64,000 nt of DNA from Candidatus Nanopelagicales bacterium (GTDB lineage Bacteria; Actinomycetota; Actinomycetes; S36-B12), in contig JAGYJJ010000004.1 in NCBI GenBank assembly GCA_018402235.1, forward strand, positions 1,137,256 through 1,201,255. Reading direction: 5' to 3'. The notes beneath the pieces are model-generated. The model saw only the letters and a list, made by a program, of their open reading frames with translations. It made no database searches and was not told the origin of the DNA. How positions within the stretch are numbered: the stretch's first letter is position 1; each line of letters opens with the position of its first letter. Positions 55,267-64,000 of the stretch are shown here, one piece after another. The position numbers and the translations under genes are program-made.

Positions 55267-56846
55267 CGCGGCGTCTTCCTTCGCGTATTCCTCGAGCAGC
55301 GAGGTCTCCTTCGATTTACCCGGGTAAGAGGTAAAGACGAGCACCGCACCTAGTGCAATCGCGGCGGCAGCGGCTAAGTACGCCCCATTGCCACCTGAGA
55401 GGAACGATTCCCGCGCCGCCGAAGTTATGGCCTGGGAGTACTGCGGATACTGCTCGCCGAGTTTCTGCGCGCTCGAATAAGAGAGCTGCAACGTGGCTTC
55501 AGTCTCCGCAGTCACCTTTGAAGCATCGGGGGAATTACCGATCTGCTTGGCCATCGAGAACGCGTACCCGGCAGTCAGGACCGAACCGAGTACCGCCTGC
55601 ATGATCGAGCCGCCGAGATCGCGCTGCAGATCGGTGGTGCCACTGGCCATGCCCACGCGCGTGACAGGAACCGAACTGGTCAGGGCGCGCGAGGCGGGTG
55701 TCAGGACGAGAGCAGCGCCAACACCGATGAGTAGATACGCCAGTCCGACCTGCCAGTAGGGCGTGTTCTCCTTCCAGGCGATCAGCATGATGATGAATGC
55801 AGGGAAGATGCTGGCGTAGCCCAGGAGCATCGTGTCCCGCGAGCCGAGTTTCATGACGAGCTTCGCGGACGTAGGAGCGATCGCGATCATGCCGACTGCT
55901 GCCGGCAACACCGCAAGACCAGCACCGAGCGTGGAGTAGTCCAGCACGTTCTGCAGGAACTGCTGACCGATGAACATCGCACCCATCAACGAACCGAACG
56001 CGACCATGCCGCCGAGAGCTGCAACCCAAAACAGGCGACGCTTGGCTATCTGCAGGTCATACAACGGGTTCAGCATGCACGCTTCTCGTGGGCGACGAAG
56101 ATTCCGGCGATCACCAAAGACACTGCGATCAGAATCAGTGCGCGGGTGATACCACCCGGTGATGCAATGACACCGAGCCCGATCACGAGAGCGGCCACCA
56201 TGAAGACCGTGAGAACACCGCCGAAGTGATCCACTGCGTCCTTCGATTCGTTGATGTGCGCAGGAACCGCAATGACGACAAGCACGAGTGTGAGCAGCGC
56301 CGGGATGATGGCAATGAGAAACACCGAACCCCACCAGAACTGCTCCAGCAGTGCCCCAGCGATCACCGGACCCAGCACCGCACCGCCGCCACTCACACCG
56401 GACCAGAGGGCAATGGCCTTAACCCGCTTGGGACCGGTCGCCCAGATCGCGGTGATGAGCGCAAGCGTGGTCGGGTAAGCCATGCCCGCGGCGATGCCCG
56501 TGAATATTCGACCGAAGACAAGAAGGTCCGCAGTTGGTGCCCAGGCGGAAATGATGCTCGCCGGAACGGTGAGGATCATTCCTAAACTCAGCATGAGTTT
56601 GCGGCCGTAACGATCTCCGAGTGCGCCTAGATAGAGCACGCTCATGGCAAGACCGAGGGTGCACCCGACAGCGATCAGATTCAGTTGTGTTTGGCTTGCA
56701 TCAAGCGACGAGCCGATATCGGGAAGGGCGACGTTCGCGACGCTGAGATTGATGTTTGCGACGATGGCACCAAGGATCAGAGCGGTAAGGACGAGACCTG
56801 CTCGCTTGGGTGCAGCCTGGATCGCTGGCGCGTCAACCCCGCTCAC
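55255..56846 (-). CDS. MFS drug exporter (DHA2-type); frameshifted
   Basis: About 530 residues with some 14 predicted helices. Motif A LGALGDRYGRKLML, helix-5 motif GPVIAGALLEQFWWGSVFLI (in part), and conserved C-terminal helices are in two frames; the break lies at 56070-56076, one base apparently missing. An ATG at the break could in theory restart translation, but the halves form one ordinary transporter. The start is GTG 56846, four bases after GGAGG. It exports drugs or metabolites by proton antiport. Confidence 0.85.
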
Positions 56847-56910
56847 GGCACCTCCAACTGACTGCCACGATGGCTGCACTGAATGTACACAGCATTGCTA
56901 GGTTCCACGG

Positions 56911-57753
56911 ATGAATTCCGAACGCAGGTTCGCCCAGGTTGACGTCTTCACGTCCCAGGCGCTGCTGGGTAATCCCGTGGCGGTGGTCCTGGACGGCTCG
57001 GGGCTCACGACCGAGCAGATGCAATCGTTCACAAACTGGACGAACCTTTCCGAGGCAACGTTCGTCACTATGCCAACCTCACCCGAGGCCGACTACGCAG
57101 TGCGGATCTTCTGCCCTGGCCGGGAGCTTCCCTTTGCCGGTCACCCCACTCTTGGCACGTGTCATGCCTGGCTCCAAGCCGGCGGCAAGACGCATGCAGA
57201 CGTGGTGGTGCAAGAGTGCGGCGCAGGGTTGGTGCGCATCAAGCGCAGCGGCGACGGGCGTCTTGCCTTCGCGGCACCTCCGCGACTTCGCTCGGGACCA
57301 CTGGACGACGCCGACCTTGATGTTCTTGTCGCAGGGCTAGGTCTTTCTCCCGCCGATGTAGTGGCCCACCAGTGGTGCGATAACGGCCCGGGGTGGCGGG
57401 CGCTATTGCTTTCTTCCACGGACGTTCTGCACAGCGTGAAACCCGATCCGGCATTGGTCGGGGACCTCGACATCGGACTTGTGGCACCCAGTTCAGGTGA
57501 TGTCAATTTTGAAGTTCGGGCGCTTTTCCCTGGAAACAATGGAATGACCGAGGATCCAGTCACGGGATCGCTGAACGCTGCCATCGGTCAGTGGTTCCAG
57601 GAGGCGGGGATCGTCTCGACGTCTTACACGGCTTTGCAGGGAACAGCCTTGGGGCGACGCGGAATCGTGAGCGTGGATTACGAAGACGACGACGTTTGGA
57701 TCGGTGGCAACTGCGTGACCGTGATCAACGGGAACGTCACGCTGGGGAACTAG
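56911..57753 (+). CDS. PhzF-family isomerase/epimerase
   Basis: A 280-residue enzyme of the diaminopimelate-epimerase fold. Catalytic Glu lies in TNLSEATFV; ELPFAGHPTLGT and EDPVTGSLN are the two family motifs. PhzF isomerises a phenazine precursor, but most members act on unknown substrates; no phenazine genes are nearby. It is divergent from the MFS exporter. Confidence 0.9.
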   Translation: MNSERRFAQVDVFTSQALLGNPVAVVLDGSGLTTEQMQSFTNWTNLSEATFVTMPTSPEADYAVRIFCPGRELPFAGHPTLGTCHAWLQAGGKTHADVVVQECGAGLVRIKRSGDGRLAFAAPPRLRSGPLDDADLDVLVAGLGLSPADVVAHQWCDNGPGWRALLLSSTDVLHSVKPDPALVGDLDIGLVAPSSGDVNFEVRALFPGNNGMTEDPVTGSLNAAIGQWFQEAGIVSTSYTALQGTALGRRGIVSVDYEDDDVWIGGNCVTVINGNVTLGN

Positions 57754-58147
57754 TGGATCGGCGGAGCCACCACAGACCAAGGATCGGCAGCACCAGCGGG
57801 ATGAATAGGTAACCCATCCCGAAGTAGGACCACACAGAGGCCCGCGGGAAAGCGTCCGACCAGATAAGGCTGGCAGCCCCGACCACAAGAACGCCTACGA
57901 GTTCGATGGTGATGGCCACGTACGCAACTCGTCTGGATGTTTCGTGTCCACGTGCGAGTGCGATGGTTGCAACCACGTAGACGATCGCCGCGAAAGCAGA
58001 CAGGGTGTATGCGATAGGAGCTTCGTTGAAACGCGTGCTGATCTGAAGCACTGAGCGCGATGTGGCACCGATGGCGAAGATCGCATATAGGACAACGAGA
58101 ACCCGGCCGAAGCCCTGATTGGTTGCATTCCGGTGTGTGTCAGACAC
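57737..58147 (-). CDS. Four-helix membrane protein, unknown function
   Basis: A 136-residue actinobacterial membrane protein with four helices and a C-terminal LWWLRRS basic end. GTG 58147 overlaps the upstream gene's stop by 8 bases, so the two are coupled. The N-terminal TNQGFGRVLVVLYAIFAIGATSRS pattern is typical of this uncharacterised family. Confidence 0.72.
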   Translation of the reverse strand: MSDTHRNATNQGFGRVLVVLYAIFAIGATSRSVLQISTRFNEAPIAYTLSAFAAIVYVVATIALARGHETSRRVAYVAITIELVGVLVVGAASLIWSDAFPRASVWSYFGMGYLFIPLVLPILGLWWLRRSTSSPA

Positions 58148-58499
58148 CGGCCCACACCTGCTGGATTCGGACCACGAGCACCGGCATGACAAGCCCGATC
58201 ACGAGGATCACCCCCGAGCCGGCTCGACTCTCATCGTTCTTCGCCCACCACCAAGCACCCAGTGGAATGAGTGGCGAAAGCAGCAGGTAGCCGACAAATT
58301 CCGCCCGGGCGAACTCCCGATCGGTTCCGATCATCTGCACGATGCCACCGATGGCAAGGACGACGAACATGCCGGTGAGGGCGAGGACCGCAGACTGCAG
58401 GGCGCGACCCACCGGTTTGTTCATGATCAGCAGGACCGCGGCCCACACGGCGATAAGAAGACCAACGACGATGGTCGCAGTCGAGAAGAGCCCGGTCAC
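58140..58499 (-). CDS. Membrane protein, unknown function
   Basis: A 119-residue protein with three to four helices (TATIVVGLLIAVWAAVLLI; AVLALTGMFVVLAIGGIV; LLLSPLIPLGAWWWA). WWWAKNDESRAGSGVI joins the last helices. Paired with the preceding gene in order and topology; similar pairs occur in other actinobacteria. Confidence 0.72.
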   Translation of the reverse strand: MTGLFSTATIVVGLLIAVWAAVLLIMNKPVGRALQSAVLALTGMFVVLAIGGIVQMIGTDREFARAEFVGYLLLSPLIPLGAWWWAKNDESRAGSGVILVIGLVMPVLVVRIQQVWAGV

Positions 58500-58555
58500 A
58501 ACCCAAGTTTGTCAGGGCGGCTCGGGCAGCGGCTCATGTGTCGTAGGCTCGCAGC

Positions 58556-58750
58556 GTGAACGACGACAAGCCCGACCAACCCAGCTGGACGCCCTACGCC
58601 TACATCGGCACTGGCATCATCGGATTGCTAGTGATTGTGTTCGCGCTACTGAGTGGGCAAGCAGGGCTCATCGAAGCGGTGATCCTTGGAGTTTCCGTCG
58701 CCGTCATCATCGTCGGCGTGAAGCAGCTGCGCGCGCGCCGGTCTGGCTAG
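58556..58750 (+). CDS. Small two-helix membrane protein
   Basis: A 64-residue protein: short charged N-terminus with WTPYAYIG, two helices (residues 16-34 and 38-56), and a basic tail. No family recognised. It starts 57 bases from the divergent membrane gene. Confidence 0.6.
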   Translation: MNDDKPDQPSWTPYAYIGTGIIGLLVIVFALLSGQAGLIEAVILGVSVAVIIVGVKQLRARRSG

Positions 58751-58763
58751 TTCGCGAACTGCG

Positions 58764-59813
58764 ATGCGCATTCCCGCGCGAATGACCGCCGTGTACTTGA
58801 CCGGGCACGGCGGCCTGGACCAACTGGAACTCCATCACGACGTTCCCGTGCCGCACGTGGCATCAGCTCACGTATTGATTCAGGTTGGAGCATCGTCGGT
58901 CAATAACACCGACATCAACACGCGAATCGGCTGGTACACCCGAGGTTCCGAGGAGGACGGCACATCGTGGGCACACGTACCGCTTCAATTTCCGCGCATA
59001 CAGGGAGCTGACGGCTGCGGAAAGATCGTGGCAGTCGGGGCGGGTGTTGACGCATCGCGCATCGGCGAACGTGTACTGGTACGAACCATGCAGTCACCGG
59101 AGTGGGTCGATGGTGAGTGGGCTTCCGTCACGCTGGGGTCGGAGATCGATGGCGCCTTCGCGCAGTTCCTCGCCGTGCGAGCGAGCGAGGCATTCCCGAT
59201 CGATTCCCCACTCAGCGATATCGAGCTGGCAACCTTTCCCTGCGCGTACTCGACCGCCGAGGGGTTGCTCCAACGAGCGGGCGTGGGTAACCAGAAAGTG
59301 CTCATCACGGGTGCATCCGGAGGCGTGGGCTCAGCCCTCGTGCAATTGGCGGTGCTGCGCGGGGCATCGGTTGTGGCTGTGGCGAGTACTCGGCATCACC
59401 AAGCCCTGTTGGATCTTGGGGCCACTCGTGTGCTGGATCGGGATGCGAACGTGATCGATGAGGTGGGCGAGAACTCAACCGACGCGGTTATCGACGTGGT
59501 GGGCGGTGAACGCTTCGCCGATCTTCTGCGGATCTTGCGGCCCGGCGGCACGTATGCAACCTCCGGCGCCGTCGGTGGCGCTGTGGTCCCCTTGGATTTA
59601 CGGGACCTGTACTTAAAGGATCTGACTGTCCTTGGCTGCACCTTCCATCCCGCGAGCGTGTTCACCGACCTCATCCACCTGATCGAAGGTGGCCGGCTTA
59701 CTCCCCTGGTAGCAGACACATACCCGCTGGAACGGATCCGCGAGGCTCAAGAGCGTTTCCTCGCGAAGGACTTCGTAGGCAAGATCGCCATCGTTCCCCC
59801 GCCGCTCGGCTAA
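58764..59813 (+). CDS. Zinc-free MDR dehydrogenase / quinone oxidoreductase-like
   Basis: A 349-residue alcohol-dehydrogenase-like protein. The GroES-like domain holds ASSVNNTDINTRIGW and QGADGCGKIVAVG; the Rossmann motif is TGASGGVGSALVQLA. Catalytic-zinc Cys/His are absent, as in quinone oxidoreductases and crotonyl-CoA-like reductases. ATG 58782 is an equally good start. The 3' end overlaps the small gene on the other strand by 4 bases. Confidence 0.88.
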   Translation: MRIPARMTAVYLTGHGGLDQLELHHDVPVPHVASAHVLIQVGASSVNNTDINTRIGWYTRGSEEDGTSWAHVPLQFPRIQGADGCGKIVAVGAGVDASRIGERVLVRTMQSPEWVDGEWASVTLGSEIDGAFAQFLAVRASEAFPIDSPLSDIELATFPCAYSTAEGLLQRAGVGNQKVLITGASGGVGSALVQLAVLRGASVVAVASTRHHQALLDLGATRVLDRDANVIDEVGENSTDAVIDVVGGERFADLLRILRPGGTYATSGAVGGAVVPLDLRDLYLKDLTVLGCTFHPASVFTDLIHLIEGGRLTPLVADTYPLERIREAQERFLAKDFVGKIAIVPPPLG

Positions 59814-59989
59814 GCCTTATCGCGCTCGGTTTCGTCGTCGTCTTTGTGCTTCGACACCTCTTCAATGCCGTCCGCGGCACCCTTGACGGTTCCCGCCACG
59901 ATGTGACCGGCAACTTCGGCAATATCGCCTAGCCCATGCGCGGTGACCTTCGCGTCCTTCTTCAAGTTCTCTTTGGTCTTTTCATCCAT
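59810..59989 (-). CDS. Small charged protein, unknown function (59 residues)
   Basis: A short gene with a good GGAGG eight bases before its ATG. The protein is Lys/Glu/Asp-rich with an amphipathic, Gly/Ala-containing middle (GLGDIAEVAGHIVAGTVKGA) and an acidic tail. It resembles small stress-related CsbD/YtxH-like proteins in composition only. Confidence 0.7.
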   Translation of the reverse strand: MDEKTKENLKKDAKVTAHGLGDIAEVAGHIVAGTVKGAADGIEEVSKHKDDDETERDKA

Positions 59990-60041
59990 GACCGACCTCC
60001 TACTCCCACAGTAGCGAACGGCGGGTTACCGTAATGGCGAA

Positions 60042-61370
60042 ATGGCTTCCCTCGCGCGCAGGCTGGGCGTAAGTTTCCTAGCCCTACTGATCACGCTGGT
60101 ACCGACATTGCCGACCAGCGCGGCATCCACACAACCTTTTCCGTTTCCAGACTTCGCCGCGGTGGACTACACGCAGGTGCCTATTCAGGAAACAGGCGTG
60201 GTGGACGTGGTGGCCGACGGCGACACGATTCGATTCATCGAAAACGGCAGCACCGACTACGTGACAGTCCGACTCCTGGGCATCAATACACCTGAGGTGC
60301 GGGGGTTTTACAACAAGAACCGCGACGAGGACATGTGCGGTGCGGTGGCTGCAACGGACCTGCTGAAGTCACTTCTGCCACCAGGGTGGCCAGTGCAGTT
60401 GCGATCGTTGAATAAGGGATCGGTAGGTCTTGACGGTCGGGCGCAGCGATACGCCTTCGCCTGGAATCCAACTACCGGCCTCTACGACACAGACGTACAG
60501 GCAGCACTGTCTCAAGCGGGATTGGCCATGTGGTTCACCTTGGGACATGAAGCAGCGCTGTCCTACAACTACCGGGTGTTGACCGCGCAGGCGCAACAGG
60601 AGCGGCGCGGCATCTGGAATCCGGAGTTCTGCGGCCCCATCGAACAACCGAATGCATCGCTCAGCGTGATCGCCCACTGGAACGCTGCAGGAAACGACAA
60701 CGCGAACCCGAACGGGGAGTATGTGATCGTCCGCAACACTGGCCTCGAGCCAGTGGACATCAGCGGATGGTTGCTACGAGATTCAAGTTTGGCCTATTGG
60801 TTCAACTTCCCCAACGGCTCGGTGCTCGCCCCTCAGGACTATCGGGTGGTGCACGCGGGGATAGGTAATCCCGGTCAACCGAACCCTCGTGATCTGTACA
60901 TGGGGTCGCCCAGGGCCCTGTTCGCAAATACGGCATCCGACCGATTCATGGGCGACGGTGCCTACCTGCTCGATCGATCCACCGCCATGCGCTTTTGGTT
61001 CGAATGGCCCTGCGTTTTAGATTGCACGGACCCCGCCCAGGGGAAACTGAAAATCACGAAAGTCAATCCATTCGTTACCGCGAGGAAACCATCGCGGGCT
61101 GCGAATCAGGAGTACATCGTTATTCGCAACACATCGAGGCAGGAAATCAACCTCGATGGGTACTACCTCAGTTACCTTGCCGCCACTTACCCGTTCGTGG
61201 TGGATTCTCGAATCAAGCCTGGAAAGACTTTGACGGTATTCATCGGCAAAGGCACACCCACACGGACCACGCAATTTTGGGGAAGAAGTCGAACGCTTCT
61301 GCGTGATTCCGGAGGCACGGTCCAGTTGTTGTCGGAAAGGAACGTGCCGATCAGTAGCAAGTCTTGGTGA
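60042..61370 (+). CDS. Secreted thermonuclease-like protein with two lamin-tail domains
   Basis: A 442-residue secreted protein. Signal peptide to about residue 28; staphylococcal-nuclease-like domain (about 50-200) with VVADGDTIRF and VRLLGINTPEV; then two lamin-tail (LTD) domains, the first around GEYVIVRNTGLEPVDISGWLL (in part) and the second around QEYIVIRNTSRQEINLDGYY (in part). SNase-LTD proteins are predicted extracellular nucleases or nucleic-acid binders. Confidence 0.87.
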   Translation: MASLARRLGVSFLALLITLVPTLPTSAASTQPFPFPDFAAVDYTQVPIQETGVVDVVADGDTIRFIENGSTDYVTVRLLGINTPEVRGFYNKNRDEDMCGAVAATDLLKSLLPPGWPVQLRSLNKGSVGLDGRAQRYAFAWNPTTGLYDTDVQAALSQAGLAMWFTLGHEAALSYNYRVLTAQAQQERRGIWNPEFCGPIEQPNASLSVIAHWNAAGNDNANPNGEYVIVRNTGLEPVDISGWLLRDSSLAYWFNFPNGSVLAPQDYRVVHAGIGNPGQPNPRDLYMGSPRALFANTASDRFMGDGAYLLDRSTAMRFWFEWPCVLDCTDPAQGKLKITKVNPFVTARKPSRAANQEYIVIRNTSRQEINLDGYYLSYLAATYPFVVDSRIKPGKTLTVFIGKGTPTRTTQFWGRSRTLLRDSGGTVQLLSERNVPISSKSW

Positions 61371-61384
61371 CGAAGACGCACGGT

Positions 61385-61423
61385 CTCGTCACGTTGGCTC
61401 GTCACGTTGGCTCGTCACGTTGG
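61385..61423. repeat. Three exact 13-bp tandem repeats
   Basis: CTCGTCACGTTGG occurs three times in direct tandem (61385-61397, 61398-61410, 61411-61423), right after the nuclease stop. The region between the convergent genes contains nothing else. Confidence 0.9.
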
Positions 61424-61448
61424 CGCCCTACCGCGCGGCCAACCAAGG

Positions 61449-62219
61449 TTAAGCAGACTTTCCATCCCGCTTTCCATCCCGCTCGGCGGATCGCCGGGCC
61501 CGCCGTTCCTCTTCCCACGCCCTGGCTTCCTCGAGGGTGGGAGCCGAACCGCCATGACGCTGAGGAATCCACGGCGCACCTTCGGGCTTATCGGGATAAC
61601 GCGCGATCGTTTCATCGAGGAGTTCCGTTAAACGCGTTCGCAGTACTGACGTGACAGCGTCGGCGTCGTTTTCCTGCACGTCCAGAAGTGGTGAACCGAC
61701 GGTCATGCAGATAGCACGTCCTCGAGTGAAGTCCTTCGCATCGTAGGAAAGAACTCGATGCCCACCGAAGACGATCATCGGAATCAACGGCACGTCAGCA
61801 GCCTGGGCCATCCGGACAGCACCACTCTTGATCTCCTTGATTTCCAGAGATCTGCTCATCGTTGCTTCGGGAAAGACTCCGATCAGTTCACCGCGCTCGG
61901 CATCGGAAACCGCATAGGCGAATGCTTGAGCCCCGCCTTCACGATTCACCGGAATGTGCTTCATACCGCGCATCAGTGGCCCGGCGATCGGGTGCCGGAA
62001 AACCGTGTCCTTGGCCATAAAGCGCACGAGACGACGTCCGCGCATGTCTGCAGGCACCCCACCGAGGGCGAAGTCGAGATAACTGGTGTGATTGATCGCG
62101 AGGATCGCGCCACCGGTGAGCGGGATGTTCTCCTCACCCACCACGTCGAGTTTCATGCCGAGAACACGAAACACTCCCTTGAAGGACCCGACGATGCCCC
62201 GATACAGCGGTTCAGCCAT
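61449..62219 (-). CDS. plsC: 1-acyl-sn-glycerol-3-phosphate acyltransferase family protein
   Basis: A 256-residue membrane-associated acyltransferase for phospholipid synthesis. NHTSYLD (H-x4-D) is catalytic and FPEATMSRS is the actinobacterial form of the FPEGTRS acceptor motif. A C-terminal charged tail (EEERRARRSAERDGK) is typical of actinobacterial copies. Confidence 0.88.
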   Translation of the reverse strand: MAEPLYRGIVGSFKGVFRVLGMKLDVVGEENIPLTGGAILAINHTSYLDFALGGVPADMRGRRLVRFMAKDTVFRHPIAGPLMRGMKHIPVNREGGAQAFAYAVSDAERGELIGVFPEATMSRSLEIKEIKSGAVRMAQAADVPLIPMIVFGGHRVLSYDAKDFTRGRAICMTVGSPLLDVQENDADAVTSVLRTRLTELLDETIARYPDKPEGAPWIPQRHGGSAPTLEEARAWEEERRARRSAERDGKRDGKSA

Positions 62220-62286
62220 TGTGTGTGCGATCGGCGTAATCGGTTGGCATATGTGAATCGTTCACACAACGCACCCTAATTGCGCA

Positions 62287-62526
62287 CTAGCGTTGCGGAA
62301 AATGTCCCGGCGGAGTGTGCGTAACCGGCTGCGGCGCAGGCGATTGTGCTTCAAGTAGTGCATGCACTTCGTTGGCGCGGTAACGACGATGCCCACCGAG
62401 GGTTCTAATGCTGGTGAGCTTTCCTGCCTTTGCCCAACGGGTAACCGTCTTCGGGTCAACGCGAAAAAGCGCTGCTACTTCGGATGGAGTGAGAAGGTGC
62501 TCTGCATCCGGATCTTGACCCGACAC
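62287..62526 (-). CDS. bldC: BldC-type MerR-like DNA-binding protein
   Basis: A 79-residue winged HTH. LLTPSEVAALFRVDPKTVTR, WAKAGKLTSIRTLGGHRRYR and the C-terminal tail are the BldC core almost unchanged. In Streptomyces BldC delays development by binding direct repeats cooperatively. GTG 62526 follows GGAGG; a longer frame lacks one. Divergent from the dehydrogenase, as in Streptomyces. Confidence 0.93.
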   Translation of the reverse strand: MSGQDPDAEHLLTPSEVAALFRVDPKTVTRWAKAGKLTSIRTLGGHRRYRANEVHALLEAQSPAPQPVTHTPPGHFPQR

Positions 62527-62713
62527 TGCGCCTCCTATCGGCTCACCGAGTGGGTGTTGTGGCACCTTCGATGTCCGGTGACTTCCCGCACGTAGCCTTC
62601 CACCACGGGCCTTCCGAGGCAAGCGAATCAGCCCGAAAACCCCATGTTGTAGTCAAATTCGCCGTACCAACGAGGGAAATTCGTAGGCTCCGCGCCCCAT
62701 CTAGGGTGGATCC

Positions 62714-63836
62714 ATGGAAACGGTTGGTGACCCGTGGGCTGGATTCGACGGCCACGAGGAAGTTCTCGTAGCGCAGGATGAAGAGTCCGGACTGCGTGCC
62801 GTCATTGCTATCCACTCAACAGTCCTTGGGCCGTCACTCGGTGGCGTGCGCATGTCCACGTACTCACATGCAGGCGGCGCTCATGCTGGCGGAGCAGACA
62901 CTGGTGACACCAACGCCGCGCAGGCTGCTGCATACGCAGATGCACTTCGCCTCTCACGTGCAATGACGTACAAGAACGCACTCGCAGGTTTGAACCACGG
63001 CGGCGGTAAGGCCGTAATCGTTCATGATCCCGATCGCAAGACCCCTGAGTTGTTGCACGCGTTCGGACGCATGGTGTGTTCTCTCGATGGTCGTTACGTC
63101 ACAGCCGGCGATGTCGGTATGACGGTGCCGGACATGGACACGATCGGCGAAGCATGTCGCTGGACCACCGGACGTTCAGCAGCCAAGGGCGGAGTGGGCG
63201 ATTCGGGAATCTTGACCGCGGTGGGGGTCCACGCGGGTATGCGAGCCGGCGCCGAGACAGCCTTCGGTTCAGCGGACCTGGCGGGTCTCACCGTGGGTGT
63301 TGTGGGGGCCGGAAAGGTCGGTGGCCGTCTCATCGGACACCTCCTGGCCTGATGGGGCGTCGGTCGTTGCCTGGGACCCATCCCCCAGCGCCCGGGCCAC
63401 GGTTGACGAACGCCACCCCGGCCGCGTGCGCTGGGTGCAAGGCGTCGACTCGATGCTTGCGGCCGAGCCCGACGTCCTGTCGCCCAACGCCCTCGGAGGT
63501 CTAATCACCAGCGAGCTAGCAGCAGCCCTGGCTGAGCGTGGAGTGCGCCTGGTGTGCGGGGGCGCGAACAACCAGCTCGCCAGCCCGGAGGTGGGGGATC
63601 TGCTCGATGCCACCGGCGTGGTCTACACCCCCGACTTCTGCGTGAACTGCGGTGGCGTGGTCCAGGTGGCCGAGGAATTGGTGGGCGCTGATGTGGAACG
63701 GGCCAAAGCCACGGTGGAGCAAGTTTTCCCGACCACCCAAGGAGTGCTGGCGCGGGCGAAGCAGGAGGCCATCACCCCGGTCCGGGCCGCCGAACGCGAG
63801 GCCGAGGCCCGAATCGCCGCGGCCAGGGGGCGCTGA
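62714..63836 (+). CDS. Leu/Phe/Val dehydrogenase; frameshifted
   Basis: About 373 residues. Amino-acid dehydrogenase motifs [13 protein letters not shown], catalytic Lys in [12 protein letters not shown], and [10 protein letters not shown]; Rossmann motif [13 protein letters not shown]. The frame changes at 63350 (one extra base) inside the Rossmann domain and continues as [10 protein letters not shown] to the stop at 63836. It deaminates branched or aromatic amino acids with NAD. Confidence 0.9.
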
Positions 63837-63957
63837 TGGTGGTCTCACCGGTCCCGGGGTAGTCTTTCCTTTCGTTGTGGTCCCGGGATCACGGCCCGGA
63901 CGGCCCAACGGTTAAACGTCCATTCACGACCGGGAGACCGGATGAGGGGGTCGAGCC

Positions 63958-64000
63958 ATGGGGCGCGGCCGAGCAAAGGCTAAGCAGACCAAAGTCGCTC
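63958..64000 (+). CDS. DUF3073 protein, 5' end
   Basis: The first 14 codons, MGRGRAKAKQTKVA, match the invariant start of DUF3073 proteins of actinobacteria. GAGGGGG lies 8 bases upstream. The gene continues beyond the window. Confidence 0.85.
   Translation, partial: MGRGRAKAKQTKVA

Noticed and set aside
56070-56076. Split MFS transporter encoded as two coupled genes
   Set aside because: The halves join into one ordinary DHA2-type transporter, and similar one-base breaks occur throughout the window. An indel is simpler.

Overview
The window is GC-rich and tightly packed: many same-strand neighbours overlap by 4 bases (ATGA or GTGA). It looks like a chromosomal segment of an actinomycete. 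The right end carries a BldC-type regulator, a Leu/Phe/Val dehydrogenase and the start of a DUF3073 protein, an order known from Streptomyces. The tRNA genes lack an encoded CCA, starts are often GTG with GGAGG ribosome-binding sites, and there is an MpaB-type protein and a pepsin-like secreted protein. Genus cannot be fixed from the sequence.

Layout. 1-370: palindrome-rich non-coding DNA. 0.4-10 kb: a sugar-phosphate catabolic locus. ROK regulator and FGGY kinase run leftward; a two-subunit transketolase and a RuBisCO-like protein (RLP) run rightward; an aldolase/short-chain dehydrogenase fusion and an MtnA-type isomerase run leftward; a GntR/UTRA regulator runs rightward. A 15-bp palindrome before gntR recurs (12/15) in the kinase/transketolase gap, so one regulator may control every arm. 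10-13 kb: secreted HNH nuclease, FMN-dependent hydroxyacid dehydrogenase, and a toxin-antitoxin-like pair inside a 659-bp insertion bounded by exact 62-bp direct repeats. 12.8-17.3 kb: FucU-type mutarotase, a FecBCD-type ABC importer and two secreted proteins. 17.4-28 kb: alcohol dehydrogenase, P-type ATPase, homocysteine methyltransferase, MFS and ABC exporters, a nucleotidyltransferase pair, pirin. 28-36 kb: tRNA-Lys, Tat-exported sulfatase, pepsin-like protein, SulP transporter, a multidomain subtilisin and its probable TetR regulator. 36.8-46 kb: Pit phosphate transporter with DUF47 partner, M23 peptidase, ATP-grasp enzyme, lipoprotein, a second pentose locus (RpiB, FGGY kinase, ribokinase), MpaB-like protein, HtrA protease. 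46-52 kb: a 28-bp-stem hairpin, a very large subtilisin, Sua5, SDR, zincin. 52-54 kb: tRNA-Glu, -Asp, -Phe and a small island with YefM-YoeB, two DUF202 proteins and degenerate tRNA pieces. 54-64 kb: dirigent-like secreted protein, MFS exporter, PhzF, small membrane proteins, dehydrogenase, SNase-LTD protein, acyltransferase, bldC, amino-acid dehydrogenase, DUF3073.

One technical feature colours the whole annotation. About sixteen conserved genes or gene parts are broken by single-base shifts, mostly one extra base and sometimes a lost base in a C or G run, with strong homology continuing in the next frame. This looks like indel error in the sequence rather than mass gene decay. I give such genes as single CDS spans and state where the frame changes.

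The strongest leads are the RLP/transketolase/MtnA/aldolase locus with its shared operator, the 62-bp-repeat-bounded toxin-antitoxin cassette, and the tRNA-Phe-associated island.
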